This document shows positions 33,493 to 41,995 of a stretch of 64,000 nucleotides of DNA, piece by piece. The position numbers were made by a program, and so were the translations under genes. Position 1 is the stretch's first letter. Every line of letters begins with the position of its first letter. The notes beneath the pieces were generated by a model, which was not told where the DNA came from, ran no database searches, and was given only the letters and a program-made list of their open reading frames with translations. Origin of the DNA: Chryseobacterium gregarium DSM 19109 (GTDB lineage: Bacteria > Bacteroidota > Bacteroidia > Flavobacteriales > Weeksellaceae); assembly GCF_000430845.1 (NCBI RefSeq), contig NZ_AUMU01000008.1, positions 124,001 through 188,000 on the forward strand, in the 5' to 3' direction.

Positions 33493-34947
33493 TTAAAATT
33501 GTAATTTAAATGGCCCCTCAAAATAGGTCTGGTAAGAATCTACCAATTTTCCTTTCATATCATACACACCGATGGTGATGTTCTGCTTGGAAAGATTCAT
33601 CTCGCTTTCCGGGAAGCTGATATTGATGGTGCCTTTGGTTATTTTATCCCTGTCTACCGTAATTTTGCTTGATCCGCTGTAAATGACCTCTCCGTGTTTA
33701 GGTTCTATGACTTTAACGGTAACGATCTTTTTATCATTGGTTTTGTTCAGGAACGTATAATTATAAGTATTGGTAATATTTCCGTCTCTGACAAAGAATG
33801 TGCTTCCTGCAGGTTTAATGAACTTAGCTTCCATTTCACCACGGTTATAAAGAAGATAGCCTAAAAATCCTACCAGCAGCGCAAGAATTACTGCAAAGCC
33901 TTTCATTCTTCCGGTAAACTTGAACTCGGTCTGTTTTTCGATTTCATTTTCGGAGGCATACCGGATCAGTCCTTTCGGAAGGCCGACTTTTTCCATAACT
34001 TCATCACAGGCATCGATACATGCCGTACAGTTGACACATTCCAGCTGCTGGCCGTCTCTAATGTCAATTCCTGTAGGACAGACAACCACACACTGATGGC
34101 AGTCTATACAATCTCCTTTTCCGGCTGCTTTCCGGTCTTCTCCTTTTCTCCATTTGGCCCTATTTTCTCCTCTGTTAAAATCATAGAATACATTGATTGT
34201 ATCCTTATCTATTAAGACCCCCTGTAATCTTCCGTAAGGGCATACTAGCGTACATACCTGCTCTCTGAACCATGCAAATACAAAATAAAAGGCCGAGGTA
34301 AACAGAACCATTACGATAAAATTAGTCGGGTGTGCAAAAGGCCCTTCCGATATAATTTTCAAGATCTCTTTATAACCGACGATATACATCAGCATAAAGT
34401 GGGTAATAATTAATGAAATGATTACGTATATTGTCCATTTCAAGCCTCGTTTCCAGATTTTTTCGCTGTTCCATTCCTGTCTGTCAAGCTTCATCTGCGT
34501 ATTCCTGTCTCCTTCAATCGCATATTCTATTTTACGGAAAATCATTTCAAGGAAAATTGTCTGAGGGCAAATCCACCCGCAGAAAATTCTGCCGAAAGCT
34601 ATAGTAAATACAATAATGAAAATTAAAGAAGCGATGGCTCCCAGTGTAAGAATGAAAAAATCCTGAGGATAGAAAGGTTGTCCGAAAATGAAAAACTCTC
34701 TATCAATTACATTAAATAAAATGAGTGGGTTACCATTAATCTTGATAAAAGGCAACGTAAAATAGATGATTAATAATATCCAGCTTACCAGGTATCTGTA
34801 GTTGGTGTATCGGCCTCTCGGTTTTCTGGGATATACCCATTTTCTTTTACCGGACTGATCCATAGTTCCTATAGAATCTCTGTAAGTCTCAGGGTCCAAA
34901 ACCTGTCCCTGTCCGCCGCGTACTTCTATTTCTTCTAGGTCTGACAT
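33493..34947 (-). CDS. ccoG: cytochrome c oxidase accessory protein CcoG
   Basis: A 484-residue membrane protein (RdxA/FixG) with about five helices in the N-terminal 340 residues, a ferredoxin-like cytoplasmic part with two 4Fe-4S motifs (CIDCHQCVVVCP and CVNCTACIDACD), and a C-terminal periplasmic domain with repeated beta segments. It reduces copper for cbb3 assembly. A terminator-like 13-base stem lies between it and ccoP, so the ccoG-fixH-safE part may be transcribed at a lower level or from its own promoter. Confidence 0.93.
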   Translation of the reverse strand: MSDLEEIEVRGGQGQVLDPETYRDSIGTMDQSGKRKWVYPRKPRGRYTNYRYLVSWILLIIYFTLPFIKINGNPLILFNVIDREFFIFGQPFYPQDFFILTLGAIASLIFIIVFTIAFGRIFCGWICPQTIFLEMIFRKIEYAIEGDRNTQMKLDRQEWNSEKIWKRGLKWTIYVIISLIITHFMLMYIVGYKEILKIISEGPFAHPTNFIVMVLFTSAFYFVFAWFREQVCTLVCPYGRLQGVLIDKDTINVFYDFNRGENRAKWRKGEDRKAAGKGDCIDCHQCVVVCPTGIDIRDGQQLECVNCTACIDACDEVMEKVGLPKGLIRYASENEIEKQTEFKFTGRMKGFAVILALLVGFLGYLLYNRGEMEAKFIKPAGSTFFVRDGNITNTYNYTFLNKTNDKKIVTVKVIEPKHGEVIYSGSSKITVDRDKITKGTINISFPESEMNLSKQNITIGVYDMKGKLVDSYQTYFEGPFKLQF

Positions 34948-34968
34948 GTTTGTAAGTATTTAAAAAAG

Positions 34969-35019
34969 AAAAAACATAATTCGTTACTATTTTTAATCTA
35001 ATAACAAATTATGTTTTTT
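34969..35019 (-). terminator. terminator-like hairpin between ccoP and ccoG
   Basis: Perfect 13-base arms aaaaaacataatt (34969-34981) and aattatgtttttt (35007-35019) around a 25-base loop. A T-rich run follows on the minus strand, in the direction of transcription of the cco genes. Confidence 0.7.
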
Positions 35020-35042
35020 CATATGTTTAATTTTAATTAAAA

Positions 35043-35924
35043 TTATTCTTTTTCCCAATGCGCCTCGGTTCCCTGAGGAGCGGCACCACCTTTATCCTTT
35101 CCTACAGGAGGTAATTCCTGGTTGATATGGTACACATAGGCTGCAATCTTTTCAATTTCAGCTCCTGAAACTTCTCCGTTTTTACCAAACGCTCTCATGG
35201 CAGGATTCGTAGGAGAACCATTCCAGTCCATATGGAAAACTGTTTTAAATAAAGTCTTCTCAGGCTGATTGATCCAGTAGTTATCCGTAAGGTTGGGTCC
35301 TATACCGCCACTACCGTCTTCTTTGTGACAAGATGAACAGTTTGTTTTAAATAATTCTTTACCTTCTGCAATATTGTCAGCAGAATATTTAGCGGTCTCA
35401 ATCGTTACAGGCGGCTGCGTCTTATTATATAAATCAATCGCTGCAATCTGCTCCTTATATTCCTGCTCATATTCGTTTAACGGGTGGGCAAAATCTGTAA
35501 AGGAATAAGCGGCAACATATACTATACAAAAAACAGTCCCAAAATAAAACAACCCTAACCACCATTTCGGCAACTGGTTGTCCAGTTCCATAATTCCGTC
35601 GAAACCATGATCAATAAGAATATCTTTTTCTTCGTCTGCTGACTGCTTTTTAAATGCTGCACTGTATAACCTTACCAGATAAGGCACTTTTTTCTCTGCT
35701 AAATACGATGCCTTTTCTTCAGGAGATAATCTTTTGAATTTATTATTTTCAATAAGGTCTCCGATGGCACTGTGGATATAGGCTAAAATACCAGCAATCA
35801 CTACAGTCCCCCAGAAATAAGGTGAGCGCAGGAACTCATAACTTTGTACAAACAGATAATAAAAAACTATTAAAAGTCCAATTATTATTAAAATGTTGAC
35901 AACAACCGGTGTTCTTTGTTTCAT
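35043..35924 (-). CDS. ccoP: cbb3 oxidase subunit CcoP, monohaem form
   Basis: A 293-residue protein with two N-terminal membrane helices, a helical segment about residue 125 and one C-terminal cytochrome c domain with haem motif CSSCH at 196-200 and a Met in NPAMRAFG as likely sixth ligand. Proteobacterial CcoP has two such haems; only one is present here, the usual Bacteroidota arrangement. It passes electrons to CcoO and CcoN. Nine bases separate it from ccoQ. Confidence 0.92.
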   Translation of the reverse strand: MKQRTPVVVNILIIIGLLIVFYYLFVQSYEFLRSPYFWGTVVIAGILAYIHSAIGDLIENNKFKRLSPEEKASYLAEKKVPYLVRLYSAAFKKQSADEEKDILIDHGFDGIMELDNQLPKWWLGLFYFGTVFCIVYVAAYSFTDFAHPLNEYEQEYKEQIAAIDLYNKTQPPVTIETAKYSADNIAEGKELFKTNCSSCHKEDGSGGIGPNLTDNYWINQPEKTLFKTVFHMDWNGSPTNPAMRAFGKNGEVSGAEIEKIAAYVYHINQELPPVGKDKGGAAPQGTEAHWEKE

Positions 35925-35933
35925 AATAAAAAG

Positions 35934-36134
35934 TTAATTTTTTAGATTAAAATCATCACCTTCATCGTCCTGCAGAGGTGCCTCTTCTTCTTCTTTGTAG
36001 TATTTTTTAGGCTTGCTGAAAACATATATCACCAAAGCGACAAAGAAAAGCATAAAGAAAATCAGAGCCAAGGTCTGGTAAAAACCAGCGTTATCTGTAT
36101 TGGATAATATGTCTTTAAAGTTCTGCGGTATCAT
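35934..36134 (-). CDS. ccoQ: CcoQ-like small subunit of cbb3 oxidase
   Basis: A 66-residue protein with one membrane helix (about 18-40, TLALIFFMLFFVALVIYVF) and an acidic tail (KYYKEEEEAPLQDDEGDDF). Position between ccoN/O and ccoP, length and topology all fit CcoQ, which stabilises the complex. Confidence 0.85.
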   Translation of the reverse strand: MIPQNFKDILSNTDNAGFYQTLALIFFMLFFVALVIYVFSKPKKYYKEEEEAPLQDDEGDDFNLKN

Positions 36135-36152
36135 GATGTGATCCTTTTAATA

Positions 36153-38411
36153 TTAGTTATTACTTGCTGTTTTTATTTCAGTTGTCTTAATATCTGTTCC
36201 TAATCTTTGCAGATAAGAAATCAGGGCTATGATTTCTTTCTTCTCCAGTTCTCCTTTCGGCCTTTTTGCATAAGCATCTTTCAGGTCTGCCGCTTCAGAG
36301 AAGATATCTCTTACGATTTTCGTTGCCTGGTTATCTGCCCATGAATTAGCGGAATCGATTTCAGCTTTTGTATAAGGCACATCAAATGCACTCTTCATCA
36401 GCTTCATTTTATCTACCATTTTAGACCGGTCTAAGTTGGTGGCAATCAGCCAAGGGTAACGAGGCATGATAGAACCTGCAGAAGTAGATCTTGGGTTGTA
36501 CATATGCTTATAATGCCAAGAGCTTGGGTTTTTACCTCCCTCTCTGTGTAAATCAGGTCCTGTTCTTTTAGATCCCCAAAGGAACGGTCTGTCATATATA
36601 AATTCCCCGGCTTTAGAGTATTGTCCGTTCTTACCGTTAAACCTTACGATCTCATCTCTGAACGGTCTTACCATCTGTGAGTGGCAGGCATTACATCCTT
36701 CTCTAATATAAAGGTCTCTGCCTTCCAGTTCAAGTGGAGAATAGGGTTTTACTGCAGAAATTGTCGGTACACTTTTCTTAAGGGATAGAGTAGGGATAAT
36801 TTCTACCATACTACCGATTGAAATTGCAAATAAAGAAAGAATGCCTAACAGTACTGGAGTTCTTTCCAGCCAAAGGTGGGTACCTTCTCCTTCTTTACGC
36901 TTCCCGCTGATGTTTGCCAATGCAGGCGCTTCCGCAGGTACATCTTTCTGGAATGATCCTTTTCTTACCGTAGCAATCAGGTTAACCACCATTAAAATCC
37001 CTCCTGAAAGATATAGAAAACCTCCGAAGAATCTCATTTTAAAATAAGGGATAATTGCCGTAACCGTATCAAGCCAGTTTTTCCAAACCAATGTTCCGTC
37101 CGGGTTGAACTGCTTCCACATTAATCCCTGCGTAAATCCTGAGATATACATCGGAACTGCATAGAAGATAATTCCTAACGTTCCCAGCCAGAAATGCCAG
37201 TTAGCCAGTTTTACCGAATATAATTTTGTTCTCCATAAGATCGGGATCAGATAGTAAATAACACCGAATGCCATGAAACCATTCCACCCCAGTGCACCTA
37301 AATGTACGTGTCCGATTACCCAGTCTGTAAAGTGACCGATTTTATTAATATTTTTAGTGGCCAATAGAGGACCTTCAAATGTCGCCATTCCATAGCAGGT
37401 AACAGCGACTACAAAGAACTTCAGGATCGGGTTTTCCCTTACCTTGTCCCATGCTCCTCTTAAAGTAAGAAGACCGTTCAGCATACCTCCCCATGACGGA
37501 GCGATAAGCATGATGGAGAACCCTGTCCCTACCGCCTGAGCCCAGGCCGGTAAAGCCGTATACTGAAGGTGGTGAGGACCCGCCCAGATGTATACGAAAA
37601 TTAATGACCAGAAGTGAATAATAGACAGCTTATAGGAGAATACCGGACGGTCTGCCGCTTTCGGCAGGAAGTAATACATCAAACCTAAAACCGGAGTCGT
37701 CAGTACAAATGCTACTGCATTGTGACCGTACCACCACTGTACAATCGCATCTTTTACCCCTGCATATGCTGAATAAGATTTCCAGCCTGTGAAAGATAAA
37801 GGAACTTCGAGATTGTTAAAGATGTGAAGCATCGCTACTGCAATCCAGGTTCCGATGTAGAACCATATCGCTACGTATAAGTGTCTTACTCTTCTCTTTG
37901 CAATCGTCAGGAACATATTCGCTCCGAAAATTACCCATGAGAATGTAATTAAAATATCAATCGGCCATTCGTGCTCTGCATATTCTTTGGAAGTATTGAT
38001 TCCCATAAAGAACGTAATGTACGTCACGATGATCATGATCTGCCAGGTCCAGAAATGGATCCATGACAAGGTATCACTGTACATTCTCGTTTTTAATAAC
38101 CGCTGTAAAGAGTAATATACTCCGACATATACAACGTTCATTACGAATGCAAAAATAACAGTGGTCGTATGCAGCATTCTGATTCTTCCGAATCCAAATG
38201 CACCATGTGTGTTTATTAATCCCTGAATACTGCCACCCATACTGTTAATGGTGGTGTCATCCGTTCCGAACAAAAATTCCGGGAGTTCAGGGTAGAAAAG
38301 CATTAATGCAGCTGTAAGCCCAAACAAAAACCCTATGATCCCGAAAACTACGGTCGCATAAAGGAATGCCCGGACAATACTGTTGTCATAACTAAACTTC
38401 TGTGTTTCCAT
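36153..38411 (-). CDS. ccoNO: fused CcoN/CcoO subunit of cbb3 cytochrome c oxidase
   Basis: A 752-residue fusion. The N-terminal part (about 1-480) is the haem-copper catalytic subunit CcoN, with about twelve helices and metal-binding histidines in WYGHNAVAF, AGPHHLQYTALP and DWVIGHVHLGALGWNG. The C-terminal part (about 500-752) is CcoO, with one anchor helix (around 520) and haem motif CNACH at 573-577 before SQMVRPFRDE. The N/O fusion is characteristic of Bacteroidota. The enzyme reduces oxygen at low concentration and pumps protons in the inner membrane. Confidence 0.96.
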   Translation of the reverse strand: METQKFSYDNSIVRAFLYATVVFGIIGFLFGLTAALMLFYPELPEFLFGTDDTTINSMGGSIQGLINTHGAFGFGRIRMLHTTTVIFAFVMNVVYVGVYYSLQRLLKTRMYSDTLSWIHFWTWQIMIIVTYITFFMGINTSKEYAEHEWPIDILITFSWVIFGANMFLTIAKRRVRHLYVAIWFYIGTWIAVAMLHIFNNLEVPLSFTGWKSYSAYAGVKDAIVQWWYGHNAVAFVLTTPVLGLMYYFLPKAADRPVFSYKLSIIHFWSLIFVYIWAGPHHLQYTALPAWAQAVGTGFSIMLIAPSWGGMLNGLLTLRGAWDKVRENPILKFFVVAVTCYGMATFEGPLLATKNINKIGHFTDWVIGHVHLGALGWNGFMAFGVIYYLIPILWRTKLYSVKLANWHFWLGTLGIIFYAVPMYISGFTQGLMWKQFNPDGTLVWKNWLDTVTAIIPYFKMRFFGGFLYLSGGILMVVNLIATVRKGSFQKDVPAEAPALANISGKRKEGEGTHLWLERTPVLLGILSLFAISIGSMVEIIPTLSLKKSVPTISAVKPYSPLELEGRDLYIREGCNACHSQMVRPFRDEIVRFNGKNGQYSKAGEFIYDRPFLWGSKRTGPDLHREGGKNPSSWHYKHMYNPRSTSAGSIMPRYPWLIATNLDRSKMVDKMKLMKSAFDVPYTKAEIDSANSWADNQATKIVRDIFSEAADLKDAYAKRPKGELEKKEIIALISYLQRLGTDIKTTEIKTASNN

Positions 38412-38416
38412 ATCAA

Positions 38417-38641
38417 CTATTCACTTTTTTCTTCAATTTTATTATTTTCTCCTATTTCATCCTTGGTTTTGTTGTTATCAGTTTCGTCTTTTTCCTTGAT
38501 TTCACCGGAGTCAAAGAGGATTCTTACAGCAGGAGATTCATCATCTTCAAACTGTCCTTTCCTGGCGTATATGATAAATACCACCAAGAACACTGCAGCT
38601 AAAGAAACACTGCAAAGGATCATTAAATAAAGAATATCCAT
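38417..38641 (-). CDS. ccoS: cbb3 oxidase assembly protein CcoS
   Basis: A 74-residue protein with one N-terminal helix (about residues 3-24, ILYLMILCSVSLAAVFLVVF) followed by GQFEDDESPAVRIL, the CcoS signature. It is needed for haem and copper insertion into CcoN. It is the first gene of the oxidase operon, 5 bases before ccoNO. Confidence 0.88.
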   Translation of the reverse strand: MDILYLMILCSVSLAAVFLVVFIIYARKGQFEDDESPAVRILFDSGEIKEKDETDNNKTKDEIGENNKIEEKSE

Positions 38642-38672
38642 TAGACAACAAAATTAACCTATTTTCGGGTCT

Positions 38673-38680
38673 CAAATTTA
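38673..38680 (-). promoter_or_regulatory. promoter -7 element of the ccoS-ccoP operon
   Basis: TAAATTTG on the minus strand, 32 bases upstream of the ccoS start. A -33 TTTG is missing; its place is taken by the FNR-like palindrome at 38692-38703. Confidence 0.5.
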
Positions 38681-38691
38681 AGGAAAAATAA

Positions 38692-38703
38692 TGACTTTCA
38701 TCA
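38692..38703. promoter_or_regulatory. FNR-like palindrome upstream of ccoS
   Basis: Read on the minus strand it is TGAT-GAAA-GTCA, matching seven of the eight core bases of TGAT-N4-ATCA. It lies at about -30 to the predicted start, overlapping the -33 region. Assignment to the Crp/Fnr regulator at 41220 is inference. Confidence 0.4.
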
Positions 38704-38751
38704 CGAAATACGGTTTTCAGCTAATTTAAAATCAGTCTAAATAAGCGGGTT

Positions 38752-41136
38752 TTAGGCCTGGTTTTTAAAATATTTTCTTCCTAGGATCCAGGTGGAGAAA
38801 GTAGTAAAAGAAACAACGGTAATGGAACTTGCCGGCATAATCAATGCTGCGAAAAGCGGATGCATATGGCCTGTTACTGCATAGCTCAAACCGACAATAT
38901 TGTAAAGAAAACTGATTATAAATGTCATTTTCACAATTTTGATTGAGCCCTTGCATACATTCAGGTAGCGGTCCAGGGTTACCACTTTTTCGCCGTTCAT
39001 GATGACATCAGAGGAAGGGGTAAAACTATTGGTATCGTCTGCAACAGCAATCCCTACATTGCTTTGTTTTAAAGCTCCGGCATCATTGAGTCCGTCTCCG
39101 ATCATGGCAACTTTCATATTCTGGCTCTGGAGGTTCTGGATATAATTCAGTTTGTCTTCAGGGCTTTGGTTGAAAGCCATTGCTTTATAATTCGGAATCA
39201 GCTGCTTTAATTGGTTTTCTTCGGACGAATTGTCTCCGCTCAGGATGAAAACCTGATAGCTTCCCAGCTTCTTAAATAAATTTTTGAGGTTTTCACGGTA
39301 TTCGTTCTTGAAAATAAATTTGCCTAAGAACTCATCGTTTCTGCTGATGTAGACTGCCGTTTCAAGATTCTTTGATTTTTGGTTGTTGTAAGCCGCAGAA
39401 CCGATTTTATAGGTGTTTCCTCTTATTTCTGCTTCATAGCCTTTTCCTGAAATCTCCTTAAAATTTCCAACAGGAAAATATTCATCCGTCACGTCAAGAA
39501 ATTCATACAGCGATTTGGAAAGCGGATGGTTTGAATTTTTTAATAAAGTCTTGATGTTCAGTAAATCAAATTCTTTGATCCCAGAACCGTCATATTTTAT
39601 ATTCGATTTTTTTCTGTGGGTAATAGTACCCGTCTTATCAAAGACAATCGTGTCAAGTTTAGCAATTTTTTCAATGGTAATTGTGTCTTTCACGTAGAAT
39701 TTATTCCGTCCCAGAATCCTCATGATATGTCCGAAAGTGAACGGGGCTGATAGCGCAAGTGCACACGGGCAGGCGATGATCAGGATGGCGGATACCACCT
39801 GGAACATCTTATTCAGATCAATAAAATACCAGTAGATTCCTGAGATTAAAGCAATTCCTAAAATAATAAATGTGAAATATTTACTTACATTATTCGTCAG
39901 TGTATCCAGTCCGGTTTCATGCTTTTTAAAAGCTTCTTTGTTCCAAAGCTGGGTCAGGTAACTTTGGTCTACGTTTTTAATCACTTCCAGCTCCAGCGAA
40001 GAACCGATTTGCTTACCTCCGGCGAAAATTTTATCTCCAGGCTGTTTGCCGATGGTGGCACTTTCACCTGTAATGAAGCCGTTGTCAATATTCCCCTCGC
40101 CGTTGATTAAAATAGCATCAACGGGAATGATTTCCTGATTTCTGACCAGGATCCGGTCTCCGATTTTAATTTCCGACAACAGGATGTTGTCCTGCTTTCC
40201 GTTAAAATCAACCTTGGTTACTGCAATCGGGTAGAAGGATTTATAATCCCTGTCGTATGATAGGGCGTTGTATGTTCTCTTCTGAAAAATTTTCCCTAAC
40301 AGCATAAAAAACAGTAACCCGCATAAAGTATCAAAATAGCCCGGGCCGTAATCAGTAGCTACTTCATACAGGCTCCGCCCGAAAAGAACAATAATTCCCA
40401 GTACGATAGGGACGTCAATGTTGACGATTTTGTTTTTCAAGCCGTACCATGCAGATTTATAATAATCTGAAGCGGAGTACACCACAACAGGAATGGCCAG
40501 CATGCACATCAAAGCCCTGAAAAGCCCTTTGTAGTGATCCATCCAGTAATCCTCGCCGCCGATATATTCAGGGAAAGCAAGGAACATTCCGTTGCCGAAA
40601 GCAAAAGCCGCAATAACAAACTTTATAAGCAGGGATTTGTCAAGATGCTCTACATTTTTATCGGCTGTTTCAAGGCTGATGACAGGCTTGTATCCCAAAT
40701 TGGTTAAAAAATTAGCTAATTCGCTTAATTTTAAATCATTATGGTTGAATGAAATCTGTAAGGTTTTTCTGGTGAAATTAACCTGAGAATATTTGATGTT
40801 TTTGTTGATGGTATGAAGGCTTTCCAGTAGCCAGATGCATGAAGAACAGTGGATTACAGGGATCCTGAATGTAACTAAACTGGTAGTGCCTTCTGAGAAA
40901 TCCGTGACCTTTTCAAAAATTTCCGGCGTATCCAGAAAATCATACTGGGTAGAGTTGGCATCGCCGGGACGAATTCCTGCCCTTTTGTTGAGTTCGTAAA
41001 AGTTAGCTAAATTATTGGTATTCAGGATCTCATAGACCGATTTGCAACCGTTGCAGCAAAAAATTTTTTCATCAAATAAAATCCTTTCCTTTTCGATATC
41101 TTGACCACAATGAAAACAGTTTTCGCTCACATTCAT
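38752..41136 (-). CDS. ccoI: copper-exporting P1B-type ATPase CcoI
   Basis: A 794-residue heavy-metal ATPase. The N-terminus has a Cys-rich zinc-finger-like metal domain (CFHCGQDI...CCNGCKSVYE), then an HMA-type domain with CSSCIWLLESL. The core has the membrane metal site CPCALALSAPF, the phosphorylated Asp in VFDKTGTIT, SNHPLSKSL (HP motif) and GDGLNDAGALKQ. It supplies copper for cbb3 oxidase assembly, hence the location next to ccoS-ccoP. It is divergently transcribed from the Crp/Fnr gene. Confidence 0.94.
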   Translation of the reverse strand: MNVSENCFHCGQDIEKERILFDEKIFCCNGCKSVYEILNTNNLANFYELNKRAGIRPGDANSTQYDFLDTPEIFEKVTDFSEGTTSLVTFRIPVIHCSSCIWLLESLHTINKNIKYSQVNFTRKTLQISFNHNDLKLSELANFLTNLGYKPVISLETADKNVEHLDKSLLIKFVIAAFAFGNGMFLAFPEYIGGEDYWMDHYKGLFRALMCMLAIPVVVYSASDYYKSAWYGLKNKIVNIDVPIVLGIIVLFGRSLYEVATDYGPGYFDTLCGLLFFMLLGKIFQKRTYNALSYDRDYKSFYPIAVTKVDFNGKQDNILLSEIKIGDRILVRNQEIIPVDAILINGEGNIDNGFITGESATIGKQPGDKIFAGGKQIGSSLELEVIKNVDQSYLTQLWNKEAFKKHETGLDTLTNNVSKYFTFIILGIALISGIYWYFIDLNKMFQVVSAILIIACPCALALSAPFTFGHIMRILGRNKFYVKDTITIEKIAKLDTIVFDKTGTITHRKKSNIKYDGSGIKEFDLLNIKTLLKNSNHPLSKSLYEFLDVTDEYFPVGNFKEISGKGYEAEIRGNTYKIGSAAYNNQKSKNLETAVYISRNDEFLGKFIFKNEYRENLKNLFKKLGSYQVFILSGDNSSEENQLKQLIPNYKAMAFNQSPEDKLNYIQNLQSQNMKVAMIGDGLNDAGALKQSNVGIAVADDTNSFTPSSDVIMNGEKVVTLDRYLNVCKGSIKIVKMTFIISFLYNIVGLSYAVTGHMHPLFAALIMPASSITVVSFTTFSTWILGRKYFKNQA

Positions 41137-41150
41137 AAATTATTGAACCA

Positions 41151-41158
41151 CAAAATTA
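41151..41158 (-). promoter_or_regulatory. promoter -7 element of ccoI
   Basis: TAATTTTG on the minus strand, 15 bases upstream of the ccoI start. No -33 TTTG. Confidence 0.45.
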
Positions 41159-41169
41159 TAACAATTTTT

Positions 41170-41201
41170 TTTGTTTATCGAGTTAAAAAGTTCTATTTTT
41201 G
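41170..41201 (+). promoter_or_regulatory. promoter of the Crp/Fnr regulator gene
   Basis: A -33 TTTG (41170-41173) and a -7 TATTTTTG (41194-41201), 20 bases apart: a full match to the Bacteroidota consensus. The start site would fall in the adjacent palindrome. Confidence 0.6.
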
Positions 41202-41213
41202 TGATAAATATCA
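41202..41213. promoter_or_regulatory. FNR/CRP-like operator between ccoI and the regulator
   Basis: TGAT-AAAT-ATCA, a perfect palindrome matching the FNR core; with flanks it also reads TGTGA-N6-TCATG, close to CRP. It covers the predicted transcription start of the regulator gene and lies about 60 bases upstream of the predicted ccoI start. Confidence 0.5.
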
Positions 41214-41219
41214 TGTAAA

Positions 41220-41933
41220 ATGTCGCAGGGACAACAGATTGCCATCGAAGATAGGTTCGCCAGAGTTTTTAATGATAAATCATTTAAGGAAAGACTTTCC
41301 AATGCTGATTTTGAGAGATATATAAATGCTAAAAAAAGACTGAGTTTTCAGAAACACGATACCATTTTTGAAGACGGGGAAATCCCGAAAGGCGTATACT
41401 TTTTAGAAAAGGGAGCGGCTAAATTATCAAAGTCAGGAGCTTTTGGTAAAGATCAGATTTTAAGATTTATCAAGGAAGGCGATATCATTGGCTACCGTTC
41501 TTTGCTTTGCGGGGAAAACTTTCAGGCAAAAGCAGAAGCCATGACGGATATTGAAGCTACATTTTTACCTGCTGACGTGTTTATGTACCTGCTGGAAGTA
41601 GATCCGCAGCTTTCTTTTGTAATGCTTCAGAAAATATCTTACGAATTAGGAGAATCATCCAACACCATTACTTTTCTTGCGCAGAAAACGGTAAGAGAAA
41701 GGTTAGCGGAAATTTTATTGCTGTTAGAGCAGAAATTAGGTGTTGATCCTGAAGGGTTTATTAAAATTTCTTTAACAAGGGAAGAAATTGCCAATATTAT
41801 CGGAACGGCTACAGAAAGTGCCATTCGCCTGATTTCCGAATTTAAAGGAGACCAGCTTATTGAAGTAGACGGAAGAAATATTAAAATTCTCAACCACGAC
41901 AAATTAATGAAACTGGGTCACGTAGTTTTATAA
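41220..41933 (+). CDS. Crp/Fnr family transcriptional regulator
   Basis: A 237-residue regulator: an N-terminal cyclic-nucleotide-binding-type beta barrel (about 25-140), a dimerisation helix and a C-terminal winged helix with LTREEIANIIGTATESAIRLISEF. Only one Cys is present (SLLCGEN), so the four-Cys iron-sulfur cluster of oxygen-sensing FNR is missing. The recognition helix has Glu and Arg four apart, as in CRP and FNR. Divergence from ccoI and the palindrome in between suggest control of the oxidase locus and of itself. The effector is unknown. Confidence 0.88.
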   Translation: MSQGQQIAIEDRFARVFNDKSFKERLSNADFERYINAKKRLSFQKHDTIFEDGEIPKGVYFLEKGAAKLSKSGAFGKDQILRFIKEGDIIGYRSLLCGENFQAKAEAMTDIEATFLPADVFMYLLEVDPQLSFVMLQKISYELGESSNTITFLAQKTVRERLAEILLLLEQKLGVDPEGFIKISLTREEIANIIGTATESAIRLISEFKGDQLIEVDGRNIKILNHDKLMKLGHVVL

Positions 41934-41951
41934 AAATCATACACAAACTTT

Positions 41952-41975
41952 AAGTCGGCTCAGCGCCGACTTTTT
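41952..41975 (+). terminator. terminator of the regulator gene
   Basis: Eight-base stem aagtcggc/gccgactt, 5-base loop, T run. Confidence 0.85.
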
Positions 41976-41995
41976 AACTTTTAAAATAGATACTT

